64,000 bases of DNA from Pseudomonas sp. (GCF_030690725.1 NZ_JAUYGD010000068.1:101707-165706); one strand, 5' to 3'; shown: positions 34,349-43,510, counted from the stretch's first letter. Numbers and translations are program-made. The notes: generated from the sequence alone by a model not told the origin.

Positions 34349-34356
34349 GACCGGTC
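34349..34356. promoter_or_regulatory. Candidate TetR operator (GACCGGTC core)
   Basis: A perfect 8-base palindrome 14 bases upstream of the tetR start, in ATGACCGGTCGT. It resembles the TAGACC/GGTCTA half-sites described for NemR-type repressors. It is well placed for autorepression of the tetR-OYE unit. Confidence 0.5.
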
Positions 34357-34424
34357 GTCTCGCTTCGCCCAGCACTATTGATTTGCGTGATTATCGGTAA
34401 GAAGCAGAGCGGGTTTTAGAAACG

Positions 34425-34453
34425 ACAAAGCCGCGAACAGGTCGCGGCTTTGT
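34425..34453. terminator. Terminator of the PA4642-family gene
   Basis: ACAAAGCCGCGA-loop-TCGCGGCTTTGT, a perfect 12-base-pair stem. It lies 47 bases after the PA4642-family gene and upstream of tetR on the same strand. Confidence 0.75.
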
Positions 34454-34499
34454 GGGCAGGCGTGAGCCTTAATCAGCGCTGCACGCGCTGACTCGGCGT

Positions 34500-34787
34500 T
34501 TAGCCGCGAGCGGCTTTGATCACGTCGATGTAGGGTTCGGCAAAGCGTTGATCCTGGATCAGCGCGATAAAGTCATTGCCCTGGGCGTCCTTGGCGTTCA
34601 GGTCGTAGCCGGCGGCAACGAAGAAGCCGACAAAGCGCTCGAAGTCATCGATACGCAGGCCACGGTAGGCCTTGACCAGCTTGTGCAGCGACGGCGGCGT
34701 GGCATCGGCCGGTTCTACGCTGAGGAACAGCTTGATCGGCTCGTCACCAATCTCTTCGCCAATCACCTGTTTCTTGTCTTTACGCAT
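34500..34787 (-). CDS. PA4642-family protein of unknown function
   Basis: A 95-residue soluble protein beginning MRKDKKQVIGEEIGDEPIKL, almost the sequence I recall for P. aeruginosa PA4642. The C-terminal half (VGFFVAAGYDLNAKDAQGND, then LIQDQRFAEPYIDVI) looks like an ankyrin-type helical repeat. Its place next to the hpt/upp/uraA group also matches P. aeruginosa gene order. Function unknown. Confidence 0.88.
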   Translation of the reverse strand: MRKDKKQVIGEEIGDEPIKLFLSVEPADATPPSLHKLVKAYRGLRIDDFERFVGFFVAAGYDLNAKDAQGNDFIALIQDQRFAEPYIDVIKAARG

Positions 34788-34970
34788 CGTTCACTCCAGC
34801 TAACCAGGCCACACGGGGCCGGCAGTGTACCTCCGGGGTGGGCAACGGCTCAACGGATGCCGGCCAACCACACGGTTTAGCACGCGACGAAGCTGGCGCA
34901 CAGCCGACTTAGGTCAATACAGCCCGCCGCGCCCCGCCCTTATACTGCGCCCAGCCACCTGGGAGTCATT

Positions 34971-36713
34971 ATGTCGCTGCCCTTACCGCCGCTGTTCTCC
35001 GCCTGGCGCCAGACATTGCGCACCGGCTACGGCTGGAAAAACCTGCGCAGCGACCTGAGCGCCGGGGTCACGGTGGGCATCATCGCCATTCCGCTGGCCA
35101 TGGCCCTGGCGATTGCCGTCGGCGTGGCGCCGCAGCACGGCCTGTATACGGTGCTGGTGGCCGGCACGTTGATCGCCCTGTTTGGCGGCTCGCGCTTTAA
35201 TGTTTCCGGGCCGACCGCCGCCTTTGTGGTGATTCTGCTGCCAATCACCCAGCAATTCGGCCTCGGCGGCCTGCTGCTGTGCACCCTAATGGCCGGGGTG
35301 ATCCTGATTGCCCTAGGGCTGATGCGCGCCGGGCGGCTGATCGAATTTATCCCCTACCCGGTGACGCTGGGCTTTACCGCCGGTATCGGCATCGTCATCG
35401 CCACCCTACAGATCAAGGATCTGCTGGGCCTGCGCCTGATCAGCGAGCCGCACAACTACATCGAACAACTCAATGGCCTGCTACACGCCCTGCCCAGCCT
35501 GCAACTGGGCGACTGCCTGGTGGCGCTGGTGTGCCTGGCGACGTTGCTGATCTGGCCGCGCTGGGTGCCGAAAGTACCCGGGCATCTGGTGGCGCTGACG
35601 GTCGGCGCGCTGCTCGGGCTGCTGCTGGAAAGCCTGCAGATTCCCGTGGCGACTATTGGCGAGCGCTTCAGCTACAGCCTCGATGGCATCGAGTACCCAG
35701 GGATTCCACCGTTTCTGCCGAGCTTTGTCTGGCCCTGGCAGTTACCGGGCGCGGATGGCCAGCCGCTGGTGATGAGCTTTGAGCTGTTTCGCCAACTGCT
35801 GGCCCCGGCCTTTGCCATTGCCATGCTCGGGGCCATCGAGTCGCTGCTCTGCGCGGTGGTCGCAGACGGCATGACCGGCAGCAAGCACGACCCCAATGGC
35901 GAGCTGATCGGCCAGGGCATCGGCAATCTGGTTGCGCCGCTGTTCGGAGGCATCACCGCCACCGCTGCGATTGCCCGTAGCGCCGCCAACGTGCGCGCCG
36001 GGGCTTACTCGCCACTGGCCGCGATTGCCCATGCCGGTGTGGTGCTGATCGCCATTCTGTTTCTCGCGCCCCTGTTCAGCTACCTGCCGATGGCGGCGCT
36101 GGCGGCCTTGCTGCTGGTGGTGGCGTGGAACATGAGCGAGCCGCGGCATGTAAGGCATACCCTGCGCATCGCCCCGCGCAGTGATGTACTGGTGCTGCTG
36201 ACCTGCCTGATTCTTACCGTGCTGTTCGATATGGTGCTGGCCGTGGGCGTCGGCCTGCTGCTGGCTGCCGGGCTGTTTATCAAGCGCATGAGTGACCTGA
36301 CCGACACCGAAGCGCTGCCCAAGCACTTTCACCAGGCGCTTAATGACCTGCCCGAACACGTACTGGCCTACGCCATTCGCGGGCCGCTGTTCTTCGGCGC
36401 AGCGGAAAAAGCTCTGAGCGTGCTGCGGCGCTTTACCCCAGGAGTGAAGGTGGTGATCGTCGATATCAGCGCGGTGCCGCTGCTGGATATGACCGCCATC
36501 GCCGCGCTGGACAACGTACTGCGCGACTACCGTGAACAACAGGTCGGACTGATATTGAGCGGGCCGACGGCCCAGGTGCGCCTGCAATTGCGCCGCGCTG
36601 GGATAGTGCGAGTGGAAGGACAGCTGGCCTATGTGCGTGACCTGGCCCAGGCCAGGGAAAAGGCCTTGCGCTGGCTGGCGCCCATGGCCGATGGGGAATC
36701 AGCGATGGCGTAG
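34971..36713 (+). CDS. SulP-family anion transporter with STAS domain
   Basis: A 580-residue inner-membrane transporter. The SulP core has about 12-14 hydrophobic segments (starting LSAGVTVGIIAIPLAMALAI; signature SGPTAAFVVILLPITQQFG). A C-terminal STAS domain begins near residue 460 (VKVVIVDISAVPLLDMTAIA). The bacterial relatives transport sulfate, bicarbonate or C4-dicarboxylates (DauA); which one applies is not shown. A GGGAGT ribosome site precedes ATG 34971. Confidence 0.9.
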   Translation: MSLPLPPLFSAWRQTLRTGYGWKNLRSDLSAGVTVGIIAIPLAMALAIAVGVAPQHGLYTVLVAGTLIALFGGSRFNVSGPTAAFVVILLPITQQFGLGGLLLCTLMAGVILIALGLMRAGRLIEFIPYPVTLGFTAGIGIVIATLQIKDLLGLRLISEPHNYIEQLNGLLHALPSLQLGDCLVALVCLATLLIWPRWVPKVPGHLVALTVGALLGLLLESLQIPVATIGERFSYSLDGIEYPGIPPFLPSFVWPWQLPGADGQPLVMSFELFRQLLAPAFAIAMLGAIESLLCAVVADGMTGSKHDPNGELIGQGIGNLVAPLFGGITATAAIARSAANVRAGAYSPLAAIAHAGVVLIAILFLAPLFSYLPMAALAALLLVVAWNMSEPRHVRHTLRIAPRSDVLVLLTCLILTVLFDMVLAVGVGLLLAAGLFIKRMSDLTDTEALPKHFHQALNDLPEHVLAYAIRGPLFFGAAEKALSVLRRFTPGVKVVIVDISAVPLLDMTAIAALDNVLRDYREQQVGLILSGPTAQVRLQLRRAGIVRVEGQLAYVRDLAQAREKALRWLAPMADGESAMA

Positions 36714-36745
36714 AGCCCATGCTTACTCGCAAGGCCTGCGATTTC

Positions 36746-36817
36746 GTAGCCCGGATAAGCGCAGCGCAATCCGGGGGCAACTCCATCCCGGATTGCGCCA
36801 AGGCTTATCCGGGCTAC
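36746..36817. repeat. Dispersed inverted repeat (GTAGCCCGGATAAGC...GCTTATCCGGGCTAC)
   Basis: GTAGCCCGGATAAGC on the left pairs with GCTTATCCGGGCTAC on the right; inside, CGCAATCCGGG pairs with CCCGGATTGCG. The hairpin covers 72 bases between the convergent sulP and hpt genes. The form is common between Pseudomonas genes and may act as a terminator. Confidence 0.75.
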
Positions 36818-36839
36818 CAAGGCCGGCTATTGCAACAAC

Positions 36840-36911
36840 GTAGGGAGATAACGTGCTGCTTATCCACCGTGGACCTTATTGGTGGAAACACTTCGCGGTT
36901 TTCCACCCTAC
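36840..36911. repeat. Second dispersed repeat (GTAGGG...CCACCCTAC type)
   Basis: GTAGGGAGATAA at one end and TTCCACCCTAC at the other, with internal GTGGACC/GGTGGAAA pairings. It is related to the GTAGGGTGGAT repeat at 56159. It lies just downstream of the hpt stop. Confidence 0.55.
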
Positions 36912-36922
36912 AAAGGCGGTGC

Positions 36923-37480
36923 TTACAGCCCTTTAACCGCGTAGATGCCCGGCGCATTGCGCCAGTAGCCCTTGTAATCCATGCCGTAGCCAAACACGTA
37001 GCGATCAACGCAGGACATGCCGACGTAATCCGCCTTGAGGTCGGGGCGTGCCTTGCGGTCGTGGGTCTTGTCTACCAGCACGGCGATGCGCACGTTTTTG
37101 GCACCGGCATGCCGGCAGAAATCGATGATTGCACCGAGGGTGTGCCCTTCATCGAGGATGTCGTCGATGATCAGCACGTCGCGGTCGATAAAGGAGATTT
37201 CCGGCTTGGCCTTCCAGAACAGCTCGCCGCCGCTGGTTTCATTGCGGTAGCGGGTGGCGTGTAGGTAGGACAACTCCAGCGGAAAGCTGAGCTTGGGCAG
37301 CAGCTTGCCGGAGAAGATCAGCCCGCCGTTCATCACGCAGAACACCACGGGATTGCTGTCGGCCATCTCGTTGTTGATGGCTGCCGCCATGGCGTCGATA
37401 GCCATCTCGACCTCGGCATTGCTGTGCAGGCAATCGGCTTCGGCCATAACTTGGCGAATATGCGCGAGATCGACGGACAT
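36923..37480 (-). CDS. hpt: Hypoxanthine-guanine phosphoribosyltransferase
   Basis: Purine salvage: hypoxanthine or guanine plus PRPP gives IMP or GMP. The protein has 185 residues; the PRPP-binding loop is DVLIIDDILDEGHTLG, the pyrophosphate loop is NGGLIFSGKLLPKL, and the base-binding DYVGMSCVDRYVFGYGMDYK is in the C-terminal part. It is divergent from upp, as in P. aeruginosa. Confidence 0.92.
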   Translation of the reverse strand: MSVDLAHIRQVMAEADCLHSNAEVEMAIDAMAAAINNEMADSNPVVFCVMNGGLIFSGKLLPKLSFPLELSYLHATRYRNETSGGELFWKAKPEISFIDRDVLIIDDILDEGHTLGAIIDFCRHAGAKNVRIAVLVDKTHDRKARPDLKADYVGMSCVDRYVFGYGMDYKGYWRNAPGIYAVKGL

Positions 37481-37725
37481 GCTGTTTCCTCTTGGGAGCG
37501 GGACGGCCAGACCAGAAAGCTGATCAATGCGTCAAAATAAAAGCCGGCAAAGGTACCCATCTGCGTAGAGCAGAGCAAGGGTTGCCAGACAAACAGGGCA
37601 ATTTGTCGCCAACAGGCGAAATTTAGACGCTAATTGCTGATTTCACCCGAGCCCGAGGCAGCACTTGGCATAGCCAATGCTTTAATCTAACGCAATTTTT
37701 CGCCCGTCCTGCCGGAGACCCCGCC

Positions 37726-38364
37726 ATGCCCATCCTCGAGATCCGCCACCCGCTGATCCGCCACAAACTCGGCCTGATGCGCCGCGCCGATATCAGCACG
37801 AAGAACTTTCGCGAGCTGGCCCAGGAAGTCGGCGCGCTGCTGACCTACGAGGCAACCAAGGATCTGCCGCTGGAAAACTGCGAGATCGAAGGCTGGTGCG
37901 GCACCGTGCAGGTGGAGAAAATCTCCGGCAAGAAAATCACCGTAGTGCCGATCCTGCGTGCCGGCATTGGCATGCTTGAAGGCGTACTCAGCCTGATTCC
38001 CGGGGCCAAAGTCAGCGCCGTGGGCGTCGCGCGCAATGAGGAAACGCTGCAGGCACACACCTACTTGGAAAAGCTGGTGCCGGAAATCGACGAGCGTCTG
38101 GCGATGATCATCGACCCGATGCTCGCCACCGGCGGTTCGATGGTCGCCACCATCGACCTGCTGAAAAAAGCCGGCTGCAAGGATATTCGCGCCATGGTGC
38201 TGGTCGCCGCCCCGGAAGGGATCAAGGTGGTCAACGACGCGCACCCGGATGTGCTGATCTTCACCGCCTCCATCGACGAGCGCCTGAACGAACACGGCTA
38301 CATCATTCCCGGCCTCGGTGATGCCGGCGACAAGATCTTCGGTACCAAGCAGAAGGACGCCTGA
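37726..38364 (+). CDS. upp: Uracil phosphoribosyltransferase
   Basis: Uracil plus PRPP gives UMP. The protein has 212 residues, with IRHPLIRHKLGLMRRADIST at the N terminus, PILRAGIGMLEG, the PRPP loop MIIDPMLATGGSMVATIDLL and the C-terminal IPGLGDAGDKIFGT. It is followed 2 bases later by the uracil permease gene, so uptake and salvage are cotranscribed. Confidence 0.96.
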   Translation: MPILEIRHPLIRHKLGLMRRADISTKNFRELAQEVGALLTYEATKDLPLENCEIEGWCGTVQVEKISGKKITVVPILRAGIGMLEGVLSLIPGAKVSAVGVARNEETLQAHTYLEKLVPEIDERLAMIIDPMLATGGSMVATIDLLKKAGCKDIRAMVLVAAPEGIKVVNDAHPDVLIFTASIDERLNEHGYIIPGLGDAGDKIFGTKQKDA

Positions 38365-38366
38365 CC

Positions 38367-39647
38367 ATGCAGGATCATATGCAGGACGAATACAACGACC
38401 CACTCTGGCGCCAGGGCATTTCCGGCGCGCAGATGCTGTTTGTGGCCTTCGGCGCCCTGGTGTTGATGCCGCTGATCACCGGCATGGACCCCAACGTCGC
38501 GCTGTTCACCGCCGGTATCGGCACACTGCTGTTCCAACTGGTCACCGGTCGCCAGGTGCCAGTATTTCTCGCCTCCAGCTTTGCCTTTATCGCGCCGATT
38601 CTCGCCGCCAAAGGTGAGTTCGGCCTGCCGGCCGTGCTCGGCGGCATCGTCGCCTCGGGCCTGGTGTATATCTTGCTCAGCGCCGTGGTGCGGGTTAAAG
38701 GTGCGGGCTTTATCGACCGCCTACTGCCGCCCGTGGTGATTGCCCCGGTGATCATTTCCATCGGCCTGGCGCTGTCGCCAGTGGCGGTGAACATGGCCAT
38801 GGGCAAGGCCGGTGATGGCAGCGCGCAGCTGGTGCCGTATGAAACCGCGATGTTGATTTCCATGTCAGCGCTGGTCACTACCGTGCTGGTCGCCGCCATG
38901 GGTCGAGGTCTGCTACGCCTGGTGCCGATCCTCGCGGGGATTATCGTTGGCTGCATCGTCGCTGCGTTCTGCGGGGTGATCGACACCAGCAATGTCGCGG
39001 CCGCACCCTGGCTGGCGATTCCTGCGTTCGTGACACCCGAGCTGCATTGGGGCGCGATTCTCTACATCGTCCCGGTCGCGTTGGCTCCGGCTATTGAGCA
39101 CATTGGTGGCGTGGTAGCGATCGGCAGCGTGACCGGCAAGAACTTTATCAAGAAGCCTGGCCTGCACCGCACCCTGCTGGGCGACGGTCTGGCCACCTCA
39201 GCCGCCGGCCTGTTCGGCGGCCCGCCCAACACCACCTATGCGGAAGTCACTGGCGCGGTGATGCTGACCAAGAACTACAACCCGAAGATCATGACCTGGG
39301 CAGCCTGCTTCGCCATCGGCCTGGCCTTTGTCGGCAAGTTCGGCACTGCATTGCAGAGCATCCCAGTACCGGTCATGGGCGGCATTCTCTGCCTGCTGTT
39401 CGGCTCCATCGCAGTGGTGGGTCTGAATACCCTGATCCGCCATCAGGTCGACCTGTCCGAGGCGCGTAATCTGATCATCGTGTCGGTGACCCTGGTGTTT
39501 GGCATCGGCGGCATGGTGATTGGCAACAGTGACTTCGCCTTGTCCGGCATTTCCCTGTGCGCCATCTGCGCCCTGGTACTTAACCTGGTGTTGCCGGGTG
39601 GCCAAGGCTGGCGCAGCAAGACCGTGCTGGAAGAGCCGGATTTGTAA
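38367..39647 (+). CDS. uraA: Uracil permease (NCS2 family)
   Basis: A uracil:proton symporter, 426 residues, with about 14 hydrophobic segments. The N terminus DPLWRQGISGAQMLFVAFGA is typical of the UraA branch, and APAIEHIGGVVAIGSVTGKN and GGPPNTTYAEVTGAV are the NCS2 substrate-site motifs. A second ATG (MQDEYNDP) four codons downstream is an alternative start. Cotranscribed with upp. Confidence 0.94.
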   Translation: MQDHMQDEYNDPLWRQGISGAQMLFVAFGALVLMPLITGMDPNVALFTAGIGTLLFQLVTGRQVPVFLASSFAFIAPILAAKGEFGLPAVLGGIVASGLVYILLSAVVRVKGAGFIDRLLPPVVIAPVIISIGLALSPVAVNMAMGKAGDGSAQLVPYETAMLISMSALVTTVLVAAMGRGLLRLVPILAGIIVGCIVAAFCGVIDTSNVAAAPWLAIPAFVTPELHWGAILYIVPVALAPAIEHIGGVVAIGSVTGKNFIKKPGLHRTLLGDGLATSAAGLFGGPPNTTYAEVTGAVMLTKNYNPKIMTWAACFAIGLAFVGKFGTALQSIPVPVMGGILCLLFGSIAVVGLNTLIRHQVDLSEARNLIIVSVTLVFGIGGMVIGNSDFALSGISLCAICALVLNLVLPGGQGWRSKTVLEEPDL

Positions 39648-39711
39648 ATCGCGCCCACTGAAAAGCCCCGCAGATGCGTTGTGCTGTTCAGTTAAGGTCG
39701 CACGCGATTTA

Positions 39712-39818
39712 ACCCCTCTCCCATTTATGGGAGAGGGGCTGGGGGAGAGGGTCGGAAACACCGCAAAACTTCCAGTTATCCCCTCTCCCTAACCCTCTCC
39801 CCGGAGGGGCGAGGGGAC
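39712..39818. repeat. CCCCTCTCCC-type dispersed repeat
   Basis: CCCCTCTCCC-ATTTAT-GGGAGAGGGG forms a tight hairpin 64 bases after uraA. About 40 bases on, CCCCTCTCCCTAACCCTCTC and GGAGGGGCGAGGGG form a second. This repeat type is widely scattered in Pseudomonas genomes. The first hairpin may terminate upp-uraA. Confidence 0.7.
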
Positions 39819-39895
39819 TGTTCGCGCCAGGCTCAAGCTGTATGAACAGGGACGTAGGATGGGTGGTGACCCATCCATGGATCTAAGCGCAAAAG

Positions 39896-39930
39896 AATGC
39901 CGCTTGCCTGTAACAGGGAAGCGGCATTTT
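39896..39930. terminator. Bidirectional terminator between uraA and MFS gene
   Basis: AATGCCGCTT-GCCTG-TAA-CAGGG-AAGCGGCATT stem followed by TTCC on the plus strand, and by C-TTTT (complement of AAAAG) on the minus strand. It lies 37 bases after the MFS gene stop. Confidence 0.85.
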
Positions 39931-39967
39931 CCTTAAATGAACAGTATTACGCGATTGCTAGCCCGAC

Positions 39968-41299
39968 TCAGGCCGGATTAGCCGACCACTGCTGCAACCG
40001 CACCACACTCTCGCGGTAAGGCTTGAGGCTCATGCTCAGCAGCACGATGGAGCTGAATACCGCCAGCGAGGTAACAATCAGCAGCGAATAACGCAGCGCA
40101 TTGTCATCGGCAAACACGTAGTCAGTCACCAAGGCCACCGCCGTCGGGCCTATACCCAGGCCGATCAGGGTAATCACAAACAGATAAATCGCCGAGGCCT
40201 GGCCGCGCATCGAGTTGGGCATGATTTCCTGAATCGCCGCCGGCGCGACGCCAAACGGCATGCTCAGGAAAAATACCGCCGGTGCGGTGAGGACTGCCGC
40301 CCACAGCGCAGTTTCCATCAGTGGAAAGGCCAGCACAAAAGGCACCGCACCAATGGCCGCATACAGACCGACGCGCATATTGGCGTCGCTGCTGCCGCGC
40401 TTGGCCATCCAGTCGGCCAAACGGCCGCCAAAGACGATACCCAGACAACCAAATACCGCAACAATACTGCCGTAAACGATGCCGACCTGGCCGGCATCCC
40501 AACCGTAGGTGCGGATAAAGAAGGTCGGAATCCAGGCCGCACTGCCGTAACCGGCAAACGCCAGGCCGGCAAAACCGAAGTTATGGCACAGCACGGTACG
40601 CCGGTTGGCGCGGATATAACGGCCAACATCCGCCAGCGGCACCGCGATACCGGCACCAACGCCGCGCCGCACGGGCTCCTTGACCACCAGCAGGAGCAGG
40701 GTAAAGAGAATCCCTGCTGCACCAAGAATCAGAAAGATCAGCTGCCAAGGCCGCACTTCGCCAAACACCGGCAGCGTCACATCGCCCTGGGCCGAGGCGA
40801 ACTGAATCACCAGACCGCCGAGCAGAAAAGCCAGGCCGGAGCCGAGGTAAACCCCCATGGAATAAACGCTGATCGCGGTGGCGCGGCGCTCGGCCGGGAA
40901 GCTGTCGGCAATCAGCGAATAGGCCGCCGGCGACAGCGCCGCCTCGCCCACGCCAACGCCGATGCGGCAGAGCAGAAATTGCCAGTACAGCTTGGCCATG
41001 CCGCAGGCCGCGGTGGCCGCACTCCAGAACAGCACGCCGATGGCGATCAGCCCACGGCGGCTCTTGGTATCGGCCAGTCGGCCTAGGGGGATGCCGCATA
41101 CGGTGTAGAACAGCGCAAAGGACAACCCCATCAACAGGCTCATCTGCGTGTCACTGATCATCAGATCACGGCGGATCGGGCCAACCAGCAGATTAAGAAT
41201 CTGCCGGTCGATAAACGACAGCACGTACGCCACCATCAGGATGGCGACAGTTACCCAGGCGCGGGTAGCAGAGGGATAGCCGTTATTGTTGTTGGGCAC
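39968..41299 (-). CDS. Major facilitator superfamily transporter, spinster-like
   Basis: A 443-residue transporter with twelve predicted membrane segments. SFIDRQILNLLVGPIRRDL and the motif-A loop GIPLGRLADTKSRRGLIAIG place it with the spinster/organic-anion branch. I chose GTG 41299 (MPNNNNGYPS) because GAGGAG lies 7 bases upstream of it; the frame opens at another GTG 18 bases earlier. Substrate unknown. No partner genes adjoin it. Confidence 0.87.
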   Translation of the reverse strand: MPNNNNGYPSATRAWVTVAILMVAYVLSFIDRQILNLLVGPIRRDLMISDTQMSLLMGLSFALFYTVCGIPLGRLADTKSRRGLIAIGVLFWSAATAACGMAKLYWQFLLCRIGVGVGEAALSPAAYSLIADSFPAERRATAISVYSMGVYLGSGLAFLLGGLVIQFASAQGDVTLPVFGEVRPWQLIFLILGAAGILFTLLLLVVKEPVRRGVGAGIAVPLADVGRYIRANRRTVLCHNFGFAGLAFAGYGSAAWIPTFFIRTYGWDAGQVGIVYGSIVAVFGCLGIVFGGRLADWMAKRGSSDANMRVGLYAAIGAVPFVLAFPLMETALWAAVLTAPAVFFLSMPFGVAPAAIQEIMPNSMRGQASAIYLFVITLIGLGIGPTAVALVTDYVFADDNALRYSLLIVTSLAVFSSIVLLSMSLKPYRESVVRLQQWSANPA

Positions 41300-41407
41300 T
41301 GGCAGTCTCCTCGGCACCGTTGGTGCGGTGCACGACGGTTGAAAGAGCTGCCAGCTTAGGCCGATATACAGGGCGATGAGTATCGCCCTTAGGTGTTATC
41401 AGTGAGG

Positions 41408-41454
41408 CGAATGCGCGGCATCCCTTCGAGCGAATGACAGCCGCGCCGCATTCG
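41408..41454. terminator. Hairpin downstream of hemH
   Basis: CGAATGCGCGGC on the left pairs imperfectly with GCCGCGCCGCATTCG on the right across a 20-base loop. It starts one base after the hemH stop codon. There is no clear T-run. Confidence 0.45.
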
Positions 41455-41455
41455 G

Positions 41456-42478
41456 TTAGAGCATCAGCGGTGCACGCTCACTCAGCGTTTTTAACGCCGT
41501 AACCCAGCTGGGATGATCATTCAGACACGGCACCAACTGCAGGCTCTCGCCGCCTGCTTCGACAAACTGCTCGCGGCCACGGTCGCCGATTTCTTCCAGG
41601 GTTTCGATGCAGTCGGCGACAAAGGCCGGGCACATCACCAAGAGCTTCTTCACGCCCTGTTTGGCCAGCTCATCGAGGCGCGCTTCGGTGTAGGGCTCGA
41701 TCCATTTGGCGCGGCCGAGCCGCGACTGGAACGACACCGACCACTGCTCGGGCTTAAGCCCCATGCGCTGAGCGAACAGCTCGGCGCTGCGCAGGCACTG
41801 GGCGCGATAACAGGTCGCCAGCACTTCGGGCGCGGCAGTACGGCAGCAATCATCACCTTTCAGGCAGTGATTGCTGGGGTCGAGCTTGTGCAGATGCCGT
41901 TCCGGCAGGCCGTGGAAACTCAGCAGCAGATGGTCGAAATCCTGTTCCAGATAAGGCTTGGCGCTGTCGACCAGGGCGTCCAGGTATTCCGGCTGATCGA
42001 AGAATGGCGGCAGGATGGAAAAGCGGATTGGCAGCTGCTGCTCACGCACTACCCGCTTGGCTTCTTCGATCACCGTGGTGGTGGTGCTGTCGGCAAACTG
42101 CGGGTAAAGCGGCGCCAGGGTTACCTGTTTGATGCCCTGCTCGGCCAGGCGGGTCAGCACGGTTTGCAGCGACGGCTCGCCATAGCGCATGGCCAGCTCC
42201 ACCGGGCCGTGACTCCAGGACGCCTTCATCGCCTGATGCAGACGCTTACTCAGCACCACCAGCGGCGAGCCATCTTCCCACCAGATCGAAGCGTAGGCAT
42301 GTGCCGAGGCGGCCGGACGCTTGATCAGAATCAGCGAAACCAGCAGACGCCGCAGCGGCCAGGGCAGATCGATAACATAGGGGTCCATCAGAAACTGGTT
42401 GAGGTAACGGCGCACATCGGCCACGTCAGTGGAGGCCGGCGAGCCCAGGTTTACCAACAGCAAGGCGTGATCGGTCAT
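41456..42478 (-). CDS. hemH: Ferrochelatase
   Basis: Inserts ferrous iron into protoporphyrin IX, the last step of heme b synthesis; a membrane-associated enzyme of 340 residues. It has the N-terminal LLVNLGSPASTDVADVRRYL, the active-site LLLSFHGLPERHL (catalytic His) and the late LLVMCPAFVADCIETLEEIG with the conserved Glu. The gene is followed in its unit by nothing on this strand; upstream lies the TIGR01777-type gene after 12 bases, so they are cotranscribed. Confidence 0.95.
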   Translation of the reverse strand: MTDHALLLVNLGSPASTDVADVRRYLNQFLMDPYVIDLPWPLRRLLVSLILIKRPAASAHAYASIWWEDGSPLVVLSKRLHQAMKASWSHGPVELAMRYGEPSLQTVLTRLAEQGIKQVTLAPLYPQFADSTTTTVIEEAKRVVREQQLPIRFSILPPFFDQPEYLDALVDSAKPYLEQDFDHLLLSFHGLPERHLHKLDPSNHCLKGDDCCRTAAPEVLATCYRAQCLRSAELFAQRMGLKPEQWSVSFQSRLGRAKWIEPYTEARLDELAKQGVKKLLVMCPAFVADCIETLEEIGDRGREQFVEAGGESLQLVPCLNDHPSWVTALKTLSERAPLML

Positions 42479-42490
42479 GCAAAGTCCTAA

Positions 42491-43393
42491 TCAGTGATGG
42501 CCGAGCAAGTCCGCCAGGGCCACATCCAAATGAGTAAAACGAAAACTGAAGCCAGCCTCCTGCAAGCGCGTCGGCATCGCACGCTGGCCACCGAGCAGCA
42601 GCACCGACAGTTCACCCAGCAGCACACGCAGGACAAAGGCCGGGGCCGGCATAAAGGCCGGGCGGTGCAGCTCGCGGCCCAAGGCCTGACTGAAAGCGCG
42701 GTTACGCTCAGGCGTCGGCGCGCAGGCATTATAAGGACCGCTGGCCTGCTCCTGCTGCAGGAGAAAATCAATCAAGGCGATTTGATCGCTGAGATGAATC
42801 CACGGCATCCACTGCCGCCCATTACCCAGCGGGCCACCCAGGCCAAGCTTGAACGGCAGCAGCAGACGCTTGAGCAGCCCGCCGTCACTGGCCAGCACCA
42901 GCCCGGTGCGCAGCAGCACCACACGGATACCCAAATCCTCGGCGCGCTGGGCAGTTTCTTCCCAGGCGCCACACAGCTGCGCGGCAAAATCCTCACTCAC
43001 TGGCGGCGAATCCTCATGCAGCTCGCGCTCGCCGCCATCGCCGTACCAGCCCACTGCCGAACCGGACAACAGCACTCGCGGCTTGTGCTCACGGCTCTCC
43101 AGCCAGGCCAGCAGTTGTTCGGTCAGGCCAATCCGGCTGGCCCACAGCAGCGCCTTGCGTTTACGCGTCCAGGGCCGGTCGGCAATCGGTGCGCCAGCCA
43201 GGTTGACCACGGCATCCAAGGGTTCTTCAGCCAGCTCTTCGAGCCGGCCAATACCGCGTACCGCGTCGCCACACAGCGCCGCGACCTGCTCGGGCCTGCG
43301 GCTCCACACCGTTAATTGGTGGCCTTGCTGCAACCAGTGGCGGCACAGCGCGCGCCCGATCAAACCGGTTCCGCCTGTCAGAAGAATGTGCAT
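42491..43393 (-). CDS. TIGR01777-family NAD(P)-binding protein (epimerase-like)
   Basis: A 300-residue extended-SDR-fold protein. The Rossmann motif is MHILLTGGTGLIGRAL at the very N terminus, NLAGAPIADRPWTRKRK follows, and SGSAVGWYGDGGE carries the Tyr of the active-site region; the C-terminal DUF1731 domain (PAPAFVLRVLLGELSVLLLGG) is present. I start at MHILLT. These proteins are annotated as sugar nucleotide epimerases, but their substrate is unknown. It is 12 bases upstream of hemH. Confidence 0.88.
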   Translation of the reverse strand: MHILLTGGTGLIGRALCRHWLQQGHQLTVWSRRPEQVAALCGDAVRGIGRLEELAEEPLDAVVNLAGAPIADRPWTRKRKALLWASRIGLTEQLLAWLESREHKPRVLLSGSAVGWYGDGGERELHEDSPPVSEDFAAQLCGAWEETAQRAEDLGIRVVLLRTGLVLASDGGLLKRLLLPFKLGLGGPLGNGRQWMPWIHLSDQIALIDFLLQQEQASGPYNACAPTPERNRAFSQALGRELHRPAFMPAPAFVLRVLLGELSVLLLGGQRAMPTRLQEAGFSFRFTHLDVALADLLGHH

Positions 43394-43510
43394 AACAATG
43401 CCCTCGCATGACCTTTGCATAGTTGCTAACAATCGACGGATTAATGCCGTTTGTGGCTTCAATCCGGCTGCAGGTTGTCTTAACTATAGGAAGGCAGGAT
43501 CGACTCCGGC

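Larger units (their letters stand above)
39648..39967. other. Intergenic region between convergent uraA and MFS genes
   Basis: About 320 bases without a gene. It holds a C/T- and G/A-rich repeat (39712-39818), a stretch resembling GTAGGATGGGTGGTGACCC dispersed repeats near 39855, and a strong hairpin (39896-39930). These are typical contents of a convergent intergenic region. Confidence 0.7.

Noticed and set aside
37687..38403. A 238-codon minus-strand frame opposite upp
   Set aside because: Upp motifs are unmistakable on the plus strand, and the antisense frame has no family features.
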